Source of the DNA: Parabacteroides bouchesdurhonensis
GTDB lineage: Bacteria > Bacteroidota > Bacteroidia > Bacteroidales > Tannerellaceae
DNA: 64,000 bases
Direction of reading: 5' to 3'
Assembly: GCF_900186615.1 (NCBI RefSeq)
Contig: NZ_LT896588.1
Span: forward strand, 859,451-923,450
The stretch's first letter is position 1; every line of letters starts with the position of its first letter. Made by a program: the position numbers and the translations under genes. Shown here piece after piece: positions 33,254-41,128 of this stretch. The notes below the pieces were generated by a model. The model ran no database searches, was not told the origin of the DNA, and worked only from the letters and a program-made list of their open reading frames with translations.

Positions 33254-34375
33254 TTAAGAAACGAATCTTTGCAAACTATTCAATTTCAGCGATAAAGACA
33301 ATTCGTAATGTCTTGAAAGGTGCCAGCTTATATGTTTATCTATCCCGGCTCTCTTTACCCAGCGTTTTACTGACTTGCAGCAGCTTTCATAAGTAGGCAA
33401 ATCGAATATCAAACAGTTTTTATCTGCCGGGGCTTCACCAATGATAGACAATAGACCGTCATTCAGAGGAATAACCACGCCACTACTGGCAGAATGTCCC
33501 TTTGTCTTGCTTTGCTCAAACTTTAATAACCGATTAGCGTAATCTACATTTTTGTAGGTAAGGTCTTTTACATCACAGAAACGCAAACCACTGTATAAAC
33601 AGAAGATAAAAGCCCGTCTGACATTCGGGTTCTCGTTGTCATAATGGCAAGCCGCCAACTTTTGTATTTCTTCGGGAGAAAGAACATCTTTTCGAAGCAT
33701 TTGGCTATCCACTTTACAGGTAACACTTTTACATGGGTCTTTCAACATTACATCGTGGTCAATCGCATATCGAATAACTTTCTTGAAACGCTGGTAAATG
33801 CTTTTAGCACCTTCACCCACACTTCGGGATTGCAAATAGGCTACAAACTGCTCCATCATTTCTTTGGTGATAAGTTCCGGTTTGATACTAAACTCATTCA
33901 TGGGGTATTGCTCTTTTAAGAAGTCCTTAAAACGGCTAAGCGCAATTTGTACCATGCGAATATCTTTCTTGGTATAACTGTTGATATAGGCTTGGAAATA
34001 GTCTAAGAAATTGACCGTTCTATCTTTTTTCAACCGATAGCCCAACATACTTTCTTTAAATTTTTGCTCACGCTCCGCACGTATCTTTGTGGCAAGCTCC
34101 AATGTTTCTTTGTTCTGCTGGCGTTCCGCAGGGGTACGGGGCTTATCTATCAGATACAGACTAAGGTTTTCTTTTCGCCTGTTATGCTTTACTGCAAACT
34201 TGGGCTTACCTTGCATCTTTCCACTATCATAGTACACTTGATTGCCGTTTTCATCTAATACGGGCTTTTCCTCTCTACCTAAATAATACTCTAAGTAAAG
34301 GCTGATTCTACCATCCGAGAGCTTATTTTGCTCTAATTTGGGGTTTTCTTTCGTTTTATTTTCTAACTTTGCCAT
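33254..34375 (-). pseudogene. int: N-terminal piece of the outer element's tyrosine integrase, truncated by the nested element
   Basis: The first 355 codons of a 407-residue integrase (33313-34375) followed by 19 codons read from the nested element's end (Y-E-L-S-L-S-L to F-V-S). Arm- and core-binding domains are intact. Catalytic Arg265 (Y-S-G-L-R-F-C-D-V) and His352/Arg355 (W-H-L-S-R-H) are present, but His378 and nucleophile Tyr387 are on the separated piece at 16926-17086. The product cannot cleave DNA but might still bind the att arms. It is the rightmost gene of the outer element. Confidence 0.92.
33307..33312 (+). repeat. Right core repeat of the nested element
   Basis: AATGTC, second copy of the 6-bp repeat at 17081-17086. 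To its right the DNA encodes W-H-L-S-R of the outer integrase on the minus strand. Confidence 0.75.
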
Positions 34376-34490
34376 TGTTTAGAGGTTTTATCCCGATTTA
34401 GGTACCATAACCGGGTGATTACGCTAAATAGTTGATTTTCTTTTGTTTTCCGATATTGCAAAGGTACAAAAGAAAATGATATTTCAAAGT

Positions 34491-34514
34491 GTACTAAAAG
34501 TGTACTGAATAACG
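34491..34514. repeat. Candidate integrase arm-type site, right end
   Basis: GTACTAAAAGTGTACTGAAT followed by AACG, matching 6528-6551 with two differences. It lies 106 bp inside the attR core, upstream of the integrase start, and so also in the likely int promoter region. Confidence 0.5.
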
Positions 34515-34620
34515 GAAAATGGGCAAAATATGGCAAAAATAGAGAAAATAGGAAATATTCAAGTTGCTGATAATAAGGAAGATAAATTCTTTTATTTTCC
34601 TATGATTTCTATGGCTTGTA

Positions 34621-34634
34621 CCGGCTCTGGGTAC
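34621..34634 (+). repeat. attR core of the outer element
   Basis: CCGGCTCTGGGTAC repeats the tRNA-Leu 3' end of 6462-6475. It is the displaced original end of the tRNA. Confidence 0.8.
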
Positions 34635-34639
34635 TTAGA

Positions 34640-34670
34640 AATCCTGATAATTCTTATTATCAGGATTTTC
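34640..34670 (+). terminator. Original terminator of tRNA-Leu, displaced by the element
   Basis: AATCCTGATAAT and ATTATCAGGATT form a perfect 12-bp stem with loop TCTT, followed by TTC and T-rich sequence. The hairpin just after the tRNA at 6481 is its diverged counterpart carried by the element. Confidence 0.75.
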
Positions 34671-34786
34671 TCTTTTTAAGGCAATTTGTCTTCAAGAAGT
34701 TCCCAATCGTCATTAATCAAAACTTTTCTTGCGTAAAAACAACTTGAAAGTAAAGACAGTAAAATAACTAGTAAAAATAACCTGTT

Positions 34787-35350
34787 ATGTCAATAGAGAT
34801 AAAATATTTCGAGAACAGAAAAGATTGGCGAAAGTGGCTGACTGACAACTTTGAGACAGCCAATGAAATTTGGTTTGTATTTCCCAACAAATCTTCGGGC
34901 AAGAAAAGTATTACATACAACGACGCTGTTGAAGAAGCCCTTTGTTTCGAATGGATTGACAGTACAATAAAGTCGCTTGACAAAGAACATAAAATTCAGC
35001 ATTTCACACCAAGAAACCCTAAAAGCACCTATTCGCAAGCCAACAAAGAGAGACTTAAGTGGTTACTGGAAAATAAAATGGTACACCCTAAATTTGAGGA
35101 TAAAATACGAAACGTATTGTCTGAACCTTTTATTTTTCCCAATGATATAATTGACAGATTGAAAGAAGATAAAATAACATGGAAAAATTATCAACATTTC
35201 TCCGACACATATAAGCGTATCCGAATTGCATACATTGAGGCAGCGAGAAAACGACCAGAAGAATTTGAAAAGCGCTTAAACAACTTTATCAATAAAACGA
35301 AAGAGAATAAAATCATAACAGGATTTGGTGGAATTGAAAACTACTATTAA
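34787..35350 (+). CDS. YdeI/OmpD-associated family protein
   Basis: 187 residues. N-E-I-W-F-V-F-P-N-K-S-S-G-K-K-S-I-T-Y, then E-A-L-C-F-E-W-I-D-S and F-T-P-R-N-P-K-S-T-Y-S are the YdeI family signatures. The C-terminal helical part (Y-I-E-A-A-R-K-R-P-E-E) belongs to the same family. Members are small cytoplasmic proteins of unclear biochemical role, sometimes linked to peptide or bacteriocin resistance. It is the first chromosomal gene right of the element and stands alone. Confidence 0.8.
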   Translation: MSIEIKYFENRKDWRKWLTDNFETANEIWFVFPNKSSGKKSITYNDAVEEALCFEWIDSTIKSLDKEHKIQHFTPRNPKSTYSQANKERLKWLLENKMVHPKFEDKIRNVLSEPFIFPNDIIDRLKEDKITWKNYQHFSDTYKRIRIAYIEAARKRPEEFEKRLNNFINKTKENKIITGFGGIENYY

Positions 35351-35496
35351 TCCCCCAAAATGTCAGTATCAAACCTTTCTCTGCCCATAAGCAGACTAAT
35401 TTAATACAATACCGCTCATAAGCAAAGTTCTAATTTTATGTTTTAATTTACAAACATCGCCGAGATACTGTTATCTCACAAAAGATACTTTCATTC

Positions 35497-35554
35497 AAAT
35501 CATCCCGATCATTTTTCAAAACCATCGGGATGATTTGTAAAAATGATCGGGATG
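35497..35554. repeat. Overlapping alternative hairpins
   Basis: The left arm AAATCATCCCGAT (35497-35509) pairs with ATCGGGATGATTT (35524-35536). The overlapping arm CATCCCGATCATTTTT (35501-35516) pairs perfectly with AAAAATGATCGGGATG (35539-35554). Only one can form at a time. The site is between the YdeI gene and a minus-strand gene, so a two-way terminator is the plain reading. Confidence 0.65.
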
Positions 35555-35605
35555 TTCTTGTATTCCATAATAAAGATAATATCACACCTTCACAATGCTG
35601 TAATA

Positions 35606-35893
35606 CTATTTTGTCTTTCCAGAAACAGGCATCCAACGTTTCAGCTTAGGGAATTCAACTTTCATCATTGCAATAGCTTCCTCTTTTGAAAAAGGATGCT
35701 CACTATCTTTATTAAATTCTCCAAGAAACTGAATACAATGATTTATCATTTCATCCATTGTATAATCCTGAACGAACTTACCTTGCTGATAGCAATATGT
35801 ACAATAATCATTGTTTTTACTACCGTCCGCATTTGTGCCAAACAACTCATCCGAAGTCATCGGCATTCCACAACTCTGACAAAAATTTTCCAT
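35606..35893 (-). CDS. Putative zinc-ribbon protein
   Basis: 95 residues. The N-terminus has C-Q-S-C-G-M-P-M and then Y-C-T-Y-C, two CxxC pairs that would hold one zinc ion. It is followed by a helical part with D-E-M-I-N-H-C-I-Q-F-L. This matches the putative zinc-ribbon family often found near GNAT acetyltransferases or stress genes. The GNAT gene lies 11 nt upstream on the same strand, so the pair is likely co-transcribed. Function is unknown. Confidence 0.8.
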   Translation of the reverse strand: MENFCQSCGMPMTSDELFGTNADGSKNNDYCTYCYQQGKFVQDYTMDEMINHCIQFLGEFNKDSEHPFSKEEAIAMMKVEFPKLKRWMPVSGKTK

Positions 35894-35904
35894 AATTATT
35901 TCTA

Positions 35905-36411
35905 TTATTCATTTATAACTTTCTGGAACGCCAATCTTTCGGTCCCATTATCAATAAATATAATACCACATGGAACGAAACCATGTTTTTTCAAGATATT
36001 CTGCATAACAATATTATCACGATGAGTATCAATCCTGATATTATGGCATTTACTAAAACTCCACTTCAAACATTCGGAAGATATTCCTTTTTGTTTTCCA
36101 TTGGATGCCATACGATGAATAACCGCATAAGGTTCATCATTCAGCCACTCACCGTCATAAATATGCAGATATGTATGGTCCACGCCTTCTATATAACAGA
36201 AAGTACCTACAATTTCGCCTTCATCATCTTCACAAACATAACTATGGCCTTTTTCTATTTCACTAGTTATAAGTTCTACAGAAGGGTAACCATTTATCCA
36301 TTGATTTCCATTACCATGTCCGGCCATAAAATCCCTGGCATAATCATAGATTTTCATTACAAAATCTATATCTTCCAATTTTGTTTGTCTGATATTCATA
36401 TCCGATATCAT
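35905..36411 (-). CDS. GNAT-family N-acetyltransferase
   Basis: 168 residues. The N-terminal strand I-R-Q-T-K-L-E-D-I-D-F-V-M-K-I-Y, the central V-G-T-F-C-Y-I-E-G strand and the region A-V-I-H-R-M-A-S-N-G-K-Q-K-G-I-S, which corresponds to the acetyl-CoA binding motif A, fit the GNAT fold, as does the late strand H-G-F-V-P-C-G-I-I. Substrate unknown. A start two codons later, at the second Met, is possible. Confidence 0.8.
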   Translation of the reverse strand: MISDMNIRQTKLEDIDFVMKIYDYARDFMAGHGNGNQWINGYPSVELITSEIEKGHSYVCEDDEGEIVGTFCYIEGVDHTYLHIYDGEWLNDEPYAVIHRMASNGKQKGISSECLKWSFSKCHNIRIDTHRDNIVMQNILKKHGFVPCGIIFIDNGTERLAFQKVINE

Positions 36412-36522
36412 AAAAGCAATTAATATTTGTACCTATTTACATTAAGGTGAAAGCAAATATACAGACTTTATAATTACTTTTGTAAAACTATAATATTAAT
36501 AAACTAATTACATAAATAAATT

Positions 36523-37749
36523 ATGAAAAAGCAAACCTCTTTTTCGAAAGAGCAAATACGTTATGCTGTCTTAACTTTTTTCCTTGCGCAAGGGTTATGT
36601 TTTTCAAGTTGGGCTAGTCGCATACCGGATATTAAGGAAGTCTTTGAAGTCAATTATGCATTCTATTGGGGATTAGTATTATTCTTAATCCCTGTAGGTA
36701 AATTTATAGCTATTCCTTTAGCCGGCTACCTGGTATCAAAACTAGGAAGCCGTATAATGGTACAAGTAAGCATTTTAGGGTACGCCCTATCGCTATTTGC
36801 TATCGGAACCGCATTTAATATCTATATGTTAGGGGCTTTTCTTTTCTGTTTTGGTGTCTTTTGGAATCTCTGTGATATATCATTAAACACACAAGGCATT
36901 GGCATTGAACGCCTCTATGGCCGTACTATCATGGCTTCTTTTCACGGAGGTTGGAGTTTGGCAGCATGTTTCGGAGCGTTAATCGGATTTATTATGATTA
37001 TTTCCGACATACCTCCATTCTGGCATTTTTCGTTAATCGCCGGCATTATCCTGTTAATCATTTTATTTGGCAGGAAATATTTGCAGGATGATGTAGAACC
37101 GGAAGCACAAATAGAACAAGAAGATAAAAAAGAATCTCCCGCGTTAATGAGTTTTCTAAAAAAGCCGGAAATACTTTTAATACAATTAGGTATTGTAGGA
37201 CTTTTTGCCCTTGTAGTAGAAAGCGCAATGTTTGACTGGAGTGGTATTTATTTTGAGTCGGTACTGCAAGTCCCCAAATCTTTGCAAATAGGTTTCCTGG
37301 TATTTATGGTAATGATGACTGCAGGACGTTTCTTAACAAATTATGCTTATCATATTCTTGGCAAACAACGAGTATTACAGTTAGCCGGGACATTAATTTT
37401 CTTTGGTTTTTTCATCTCGGCTTTGCTCGTCAGCCCATTTGAGTCTATGGTTATTAAGGTTATCATCAATTCATTCGGTTTTATGTTAGTAGGCTTAGGT
37501 ATCTCCTGCATGGTACCTACGATATATAGTCTGGTCGGTGCAAAATCTAAAACACCGGTTGGTATAGCCCTAACAATCTTATCAAGTATTAGCTTTATAG
37601 GTTCTTTGGTCGCCCCGTTATTAATTGGAGCTATATCTCAAGCCTTCAATATGAAATATGCTTACGTGGTAGTTGGAGTACTAGGACTTTGTATTTTAAT
37701 AATGACAACATTCTGCAAAGCCTTTAAAGTTGAAGAACCCAAAGAATAA
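36523..37749 (+). CDS. Major facilitator superfamily transporter
   Basis: 408 residues with about 12 membrane helices in two six-helix halves joined by a charged loop near 190-205 (E-P-E-A-Q-I-E-Q-E-D-K-K-E). S-S-W-A-S-R-I-P-D-I-K in the first loop is characteristic of a group of MFS proteins near the fucose-permease type. The substrate is unknown. A long terminator hairpin follows the stop. Confidence 0.85.
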   Translation: MKKQTSFSKEQIRYAVLTFFLAQGLCFSSWASRIPDIKEVFEVNYAFYWGLVLFLIPVGKFIAIPLAGYLVSKLGSRIMVQVSILGYALSLFAIGTAFNIYMLGAFLFCFGVFWNLCDISLNTQGIGIERLYGRTIMASFHGGWSLAACFGALIGFIMIISDIPPFWHFSLIAGIILLIILFGRKYLQDDVEPEAQIEQEDKKESPALMSFLKKPEILLIQLGIVGLFALVVESAMFDWSGIYFESVLQVPKSLQIGFLVFMVMMTAGRFLTNYAYHILGKQRVLQLAGTLIFFGFFISALLVSPFESMVIKVIINSFGFMLVGLGISCMVPTIYSLVGAKSKTPVGIALTILSSISFIGSLVAPLLIGAISQAFNMKYAYVVVGVLGLCILIMTTFCKAFKVEEPKE

Positions 37750-37756
37750 TATATGA

Positions 37757-37801
37757 TTAGTCGGAATACAACCATGCTAATATGGTTTGTATTCCGACTA
37801 A
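37757..37801. terminator. Bidirectional terminator between MFS and PfkB genes
   Basis: A 19-bp stem (37757-37775 against 37782-37801) with one bulged base and a 6-nt loop is followed by T-rich DNA. It sits between two convergent genes, so it probably serves both. Confidence 0.8.
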
Positions 37802-37850
37802 AGTCTCTTTTTCGAATAAATCCCGAAAAGATAAATATGTTAACAAGAAA

Positions 37851-38777
37851 TTAATTTCGACTTGAACCGAAAGTCACATTCATATCCGGCAATCTCTGTT
37901 CTGCCGTTTCCATACAATAAACGACATCTTTCTTTGTACCTGTAAACGGTCCGCTTCTCTCTATTTTCAATGTAGACATGGCTGCTGCAAAACGTCCGGC
38001 ATCCTCCATACTGACACCTTTGGCACGTTGATATAAATAACCGGTCATATAAGTATCTCCGCAACCTGTAGCATCTACTATATCTTTTGGTTTATAAGCC
38101 GGAATTCTATGGAAATCTTTACCATCATATATAACAGACCCCATACTTCCTAAAGTTATCAAAACTTCTTTTACGCCCCAGGCATAAAGCTGCTTAGCGG
38201 CATTAGTAACGTCTGTATAGCCTGTCAATACTTCCATTTCATGCTCATTTGCTTTCAGGAAATGGATATACTTCAAAGCTTCTGTTTTTTCAACCCAATC
38301 AATAGCGTAAACTTTAGAATCTCTGACTTCACGTAAATAACCCTGTGAATCTGCAGAAACAAGTCCTTTCTGAGATAAATATTTAATTACATCTAAAGAA
38401 AAATCATCAGCCAGCAAACTACCCAAATGAAATATCCGTGCATTAATATCTTGCAAATAATCCACAGTAAATGGATCAGCTTTAGCTAAAACGCGCTGTT
38501 TTCTATTGTCTTGGTTTTCTCCGTAGATGTTTTCAAAATACACAGAGTATTTACTCGGCATTACAGCCACGTCTACTCCTTCTGCACGAAGTTCATGGAC
38601 TGTTTTCATCTCAGACTCAGCCAACGCAGTTACAAGCGCGTAATCAATATCGTCAAAATGTTTGATAGCATGAGAAAAATAGAAAGATGTTCCTCCCGGC
38701 ATATAAACCGTCTTTTTCGGAGTTACTATTTTATCCAGCGTAATATGTCCTACGCAACAAAGATCATGTATATTCAT
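37851..38777 (-). CDS. PfkB-family carbohydrate kinase
   Basis: 308 residues. N-terminal substrate-binding motif Y-M-P-G-G-T-S-F-Y-F-S-H-A and the C-terminal signature D-A-T-G-C-G-D-T-Y-M-T-G-Y-L, with the catalytic Asp of G-C-G-D, mark a ribokinase-type sugar or nucleoside kinase. The precise sugar cannot be inferred. It is alone on its strand, with a -7 promoter element 26 nt upstream. Confidence 0.87.
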   Translation of the reverse strand: MNIHDLCCVGHITLDKIVTPKKTVYMPGGTSFYFSHAIKHFDDIDYALVTALAESEMKTVHELRAEGVDVAVMPSKYSVYFENIYGENQDNRKQRVLAKADPFTVDYLQDINARIFHLGSLLADDFSLDVIKYLSQKGLVSADSQGYLREVRDSKVYAIDWVEKTEALKYIHFLKANEHEMEVLTGYTDVTNAAKQLYAWGVKEVLITLGSMGSVIYDGKDFHRIPAYKPKDIVDATGCGDTYMTGYLYQRAKGVSMEDAGRFAAAMSTLKIERSGPFTGTKKDVVYCMETAEQRLPDMNVTFGSSRN

Positions 38778-38802
38778 TCGTATTTTACCTTTATAAAGGT
38801 AG

Positions 38803-38810
38803 CAAAGGTA
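38803..38810 (-). promoter_or_regulatory. Candidate -7 element of the PfkB gene
   Basis: CAAAGGTA reads TACCTTTG on the minus strand, a TAnnTTTG match, 26 nt before the start codon. Confidence 0.5.
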
Positions 38811-38881
38811 GTGAAAATCAGTTATTCCACGTATCGTTAGCAGTCATTATTTATGATTTAATCAATATTATTAAAAATCAA

Positions 38882-39637
38882 TCATTTAGGAAAGCTATAA
38901 CTGACTTCTTTAAAAGCATAGCGTCTTAAGCATCCATCCTGTAACTGAAGAATGAGATGGCCGGTTAATTCTATATCGTATATGCAAGCTTCAAAAGTTC
39001 CGTTTTCATCAGTAAAAGGGAAAAATCCGTCTTTCCGATAAAGGGCAGAACGGTATGCGTCACGAATATCGTTTTGTTTATCTTGCAACAATAAAAGATA
39101 GTAATTATAGAAAATATGCAGAAAACGGTCAAGCAGTTCTTCTTTGTCTATCTCTTTTCCGATAATTTGACATAAAGAGACGGGATTAGGTGCATCACTA
39201 AAAAAGACTGCCTGATTGACATTGATGCCTATACCAATAATAGAGCAATACATATTATGTCCGGACAAATCGTTTTCAATCAACATTCCGCATATTTTCT
39301 TATCTTTCCAGTAAATATCATTAGGCCATTTAACAGCAACATCATTTGTATAGGCTTCTAAAGTTTCTTTTACACTTAATGAAGTAATCTGAGAAATAAG
39401 AAATTGACGGTTTGCCGGGATACAATCAGGATATAAGACAATACTAAATGTCAAATTTTTCCCCGTTTCAGATTCCCAGACATTACCTATCTGTCCACGA
39501 CCTGCAGTTTGTGTTTGCGCGACGACTACACTACCCTCCGGTAAAGATTCTTTAAAAAGCAATTGGCGAAGATAGCTATTTGTAGATGTTATTTCTTCCA
39601 ATCGGATTATTCGGGGAGATGCTTCAACATTATTCAT
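38882..39637 (-). CDS. birA: Biotin-[acetyl-CoA-carboxylase] ligase
   Basis: 251 residues: the ligase domain only, without the N-terminal repressor HTH of E. coli BirA. E-I-T-S-T-N-S-Y-L, the biotin-AMP loop G-R-G-Q-I-G-N-V-W, and V-K-W-P-N-D-I-Y-W are the family motifs. It activates biotin and attaches it to carboxylases. It overlaps the YjbR-like gene by 8 nt, so they are translationally coupled. Confidence 0.92.
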   Translation of the reverse strand: MNNVEASPRIIRLEEITSTNSYLRQLLFKESLPEGSVVVAQTQTAGRGQIGNVWESETGKNLTFSIVLYPDCIPANRQFLISQITSLSVKETLEAYTNDVAVKWPNDIYWKDKKICGMLIENDLSGHNMYCSIIGIGINVNQAVFFSDAPNPVSLCQIIGKEIDKEELLDRFLHIFYNYYLLLLQDKQNDIRDAYRSALYRKDGFFPFTDENGTFEACIYDIELTGHLILQLQDGCLRRYAFKEVSYSFPK

Positions 39638-39983
39638 TATATAAATCTCTTATTTTCTTTGGGAGTTTAGCTATCACTTCTCGATAAGAATGATGTATCC
39701 AGTGCTTAATATCCTCATCTTCCATATCTCTCTCCAGATAAATCGTATTCCAATATTTTTTATTGAAATGCCACGCCGGCTCTACCGCCTTATAACGGTC
39801 ACGAAGTTCATCTATATAGTCCGTATTACATTTAAGAGATACACACGGTTCACTGGCATCCAGAGGTAACAATAAAAACATTTTACCTTCCACCTTAAAA
39901 ACCAAAGAAACATCATCGAAAGGTAAACATTCGGTTACGTTTCTCAACGATAAGCAATATTCTCTGACATTCTCTATATTCAT
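39630..39983 (-). CDS. MmcQ/YjbR-family protein
   Basis: 117 residues from ATG 39983 (M-N-I-E-N-V-R-E-Y-C-L-S-L), the usual family start; a longer frame to 40013 exists. T-E-C-L-P-F-D-D-V-S-L-V-F-K-V, then F-L-L-L-P-L and K-K-Y-W-N-T-I-Y-L match the double-wing DNA-binding fold named for MmcQ/YjbR. Biological role unknown. It lies between the YraN-family gene and birA on the same strand. Confidence 0.85.
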   Translation of the reverse strand: MNIENVREYCLSLRNVTECLPFDDVSLVFKVEGKMFLLLPLDASEPCVSLKCNTDYIDELRDRYKAVEPAWHFNKKYWNTIYLERDMEDEDIKHWIHHSYREVIAKLPKKIRDLYNE

Positions 39984-40003
39984 AGTTTTTTTATTTATCG
40001 GTA

Positions 40004-40369
40004 TTAACGGCAAGGAGCATAAAAAGCATCGTCTATATGTTCTATCTTATAACCGTCATTCGTTTTAATCAATGTGATGATATCAAATCGTACAGGTAAA
40101 TCAATATTGTAATTACGGACATAGGCATCAGCAGCAGCTACAATACGACGGATCTTTGCCTTATCAACAGCGTCTTCGGGAGCGAGTAAACAGTCTTCAG
40201 AACGAGTTTTTACTTCCACTATCACCAGTTCACTGTCTTTAGTAGCAATAATATCTAATTCGTAATGGTGCCAATGCCAATTGGTTTGCAATACTGCATA
40301 ACCTTGTTTTATAAGAAAATCGCGGGCAAAAGTTTCCCCGTCTTTACCTGTATCGTTTCGTTCCGCCAT
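40004..40369 (-). CDS. YraN family (UPF0102) endonuclease-like protein
   Basis: 121 residues from ATG 40369 (M-A-E-R-N-D-T-G-K-D-G-E), where the family starts; an ATG five codons earlier is in frame. The restriction-endonuclease-like fold shows G-E-T-F-A-R-D-F-L, then Y-E-L-D-I-I-A-T-K and V-I-V-E-V-K-T-R-S, giving the D, E and K metal site. Members are widely conserved and often lie near ribonuclease HII genes; function is not settled. Gene order on this strand is this gene, the YjbR-like gene, birA. Confidence 0.87.
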   Translation of the reverse strand: MAERNDTGKDGETFARDFLIKQGYAVLQTNWHWHHYELDIIATKDSELVIVEVKTRSEDCLLAPEDAVDKAKIRRIVAAADAYVRNYNIDLPVRFDIITLIKTNDGYKIEHIDDAFYAPCR

Positions 40370-40423
40370 CTGATTAATTTGCACAAATATAGCTATTTTC
40401 TTTTTTATTTAAGCTTTCACTTG

Positions 40424-40431
40424 TACATTTG
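40424..40431 (+). promoter_or_regulatory. -7 promoter element almost touching the small gene before tadA
   Basis: TACATTTG matches TAnnTTTG and ends 7 nt before ATG 40439. With the usual start point about 7 nt beyond this element, the mRNA would begin at or near the start codon, that is, be leaderless. Confidence 0.5.
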
Positions 40432-40438
40432 CAAATGT

Positions 40439-40666
40439 ATGAAACAGATACGTAAATATTCAGCACCTCAGCCGAACCATCCGCGTGTTCATAAAGTAAC
40501 GTTTATGCTCAATGACGACGAGCATAAAACGATATCGCGTTATCTATCTAAATACAAAATTGGAAACAAATCCCGTTGGTACAGGGAAACTATATTATCC
40601 CATATTCTTAAAACGCTGGAAGAAGATTACCCTACACTTTTCAACGAAAACGAAATGCGCCGATGA
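40439..40666 (+). CDS. Small basic protein coupled to tadA
   Basis: 75 residues from ATG 40439; the frame is open further upstream but overlaps the opposite-strand gene. K-V-T-F-M-L-N-D-D-E-H-K-T-I-S-R-Y-L is followed by a basic turn K-S-R-W-Y-R-E-T and a helix I-L-S-H-I-L-K-T-L-E-E-D, a layout like a ribbon-helix-helix or other small DNA-binding fold. Its stop overlaps the tadA start by 4 nt (ATGA), so it is co-translated with tadA. Function unknown. Confidence 0.65.
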   Translation: MKQIRKYSAPQPNHPRVHKVTFMLNDDEHKTISRYLSKYKIGNKSRWYRETILSHILKTLEEDYPTLFNENEMRR

Positions 40667-41103
40667 ATCCTTTTGATGATACATATTTCATGAAACAAGC
40701 TCTAAAAGAAGCTCATATCGCAAGTGAAGAAGGCGAAGTGCCGGTTGGAGCGGTTATAGTCTGCAATAATCAGATTATAGCCCGCGCACACAATCAGACA
40801 GAACGGCTAAATGACCCAACAGCACACGCTGAAATGCTGGCAATAACAGCTGCAGTGGAAGCATTAGGCGCTAAATATTTAACAGGGTGTACTCTTTACG
40901 TTACAGTAGAACCTTGCATTATGTGTGCCGGAGCTATAGGATGGGCACAGTTAAGTACAATTGTATATGGTGCTTCCGATGAAAAAAAAGGGTATCAACA
41001 ATATGCGCCAAAAGCATTTCATCCGAAGGCTATTGTAAAGAAAGGGATATTAAAAGAAGAGTGTGCTGCAGAAATGACATCATTTTTTAAACAACGGCGC
41101 TAA
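40663..41103 (+). CDS. tadA: tRNA-specific adenosine deaminase
   Basis: 146 residues. Zinc-deaminase motifs T-A-H-A-E-M-L-A-I (His and catalytic Glu) and P-C-I-M-C-A-G-A-I (two Cys zinc ligands) are intact, and A-R-A-H-N binds substrate. It converts the wobble adenosine of tRNA-Arg(ACG) to inosine. The start overlaps the small basic protein's stop. Confidence 0.92.
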   Translation: MNPFDDTYFMKQALKEAHIASEEGEVPVGAVIVCNNQIIARAHNQTERLNDPTAHAEMLAITAAVEALGAKYLTGCTLYVTVEPCIMCAGAIGWAQLSTIVYGASDEKKGYQQYAPKAFHPKAIVKKGILKEECAAEMTSFFKQRR

Positions 41104-41128
41104 CAACAAATATTTCTTTGGATATAAA

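Larger units (their letters stand above)
17081..33306. mobile_element. Nested integrative element inserted in the outer element's integrase gene
   Basis: 16,226 bp bounded by AATGTC at 17081-17086 and 33307-33312; removing it restores the outer integrase exactly in frame. It carries two tandem tyrosine integrases at the left end, a RhuM-like protein, two HTH proteins, mob and AraC remnants, an AraC-regulated RND efflux operon and an RteA/RteB-type pair at the right end. No intact relaxase or transfer gene is seen, so it looks like a decayed CTnDOT-type element or one that relies on others. By eye the efflux region is more AT-rich than the integrase and rte regions, pointing to mosaic origin. 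Confidence 0.88.
6462..34634. mobile_element. Outer integrative mobilizable element in tRNA-Leu, itself interrupted by a nested element
   Basis: Direct repeats CCGGCTCTGGGTAC at 6462-6475 (tRNA 3' end) and 34621-34634 bound about 28.2 kb holding a tyrosine integrase at the right end, an HTH protein, ATPase, primase, mobC and relaxase. This is the layout of NBU-like mobilizable elements of Bacteroides. Without the nested 16,226-bp insertion the element would be about 11.9 kb. It has no conjugation machinery of its own, so transfer would need a helper. Its integrase is disrupted by the nested element, so it is probably locked in place. The boundaries come from the repeat, the integrase and the tRNA together. 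Confidence 0.85.

Noticed and set aside
17081..33312. Insertion sequence (transposase-type) origin of the nested segment
   Set aside because: No transposase or terminal inverted repeats; tandem tyrosine integrases and a core repeat fit site-specific integration better.
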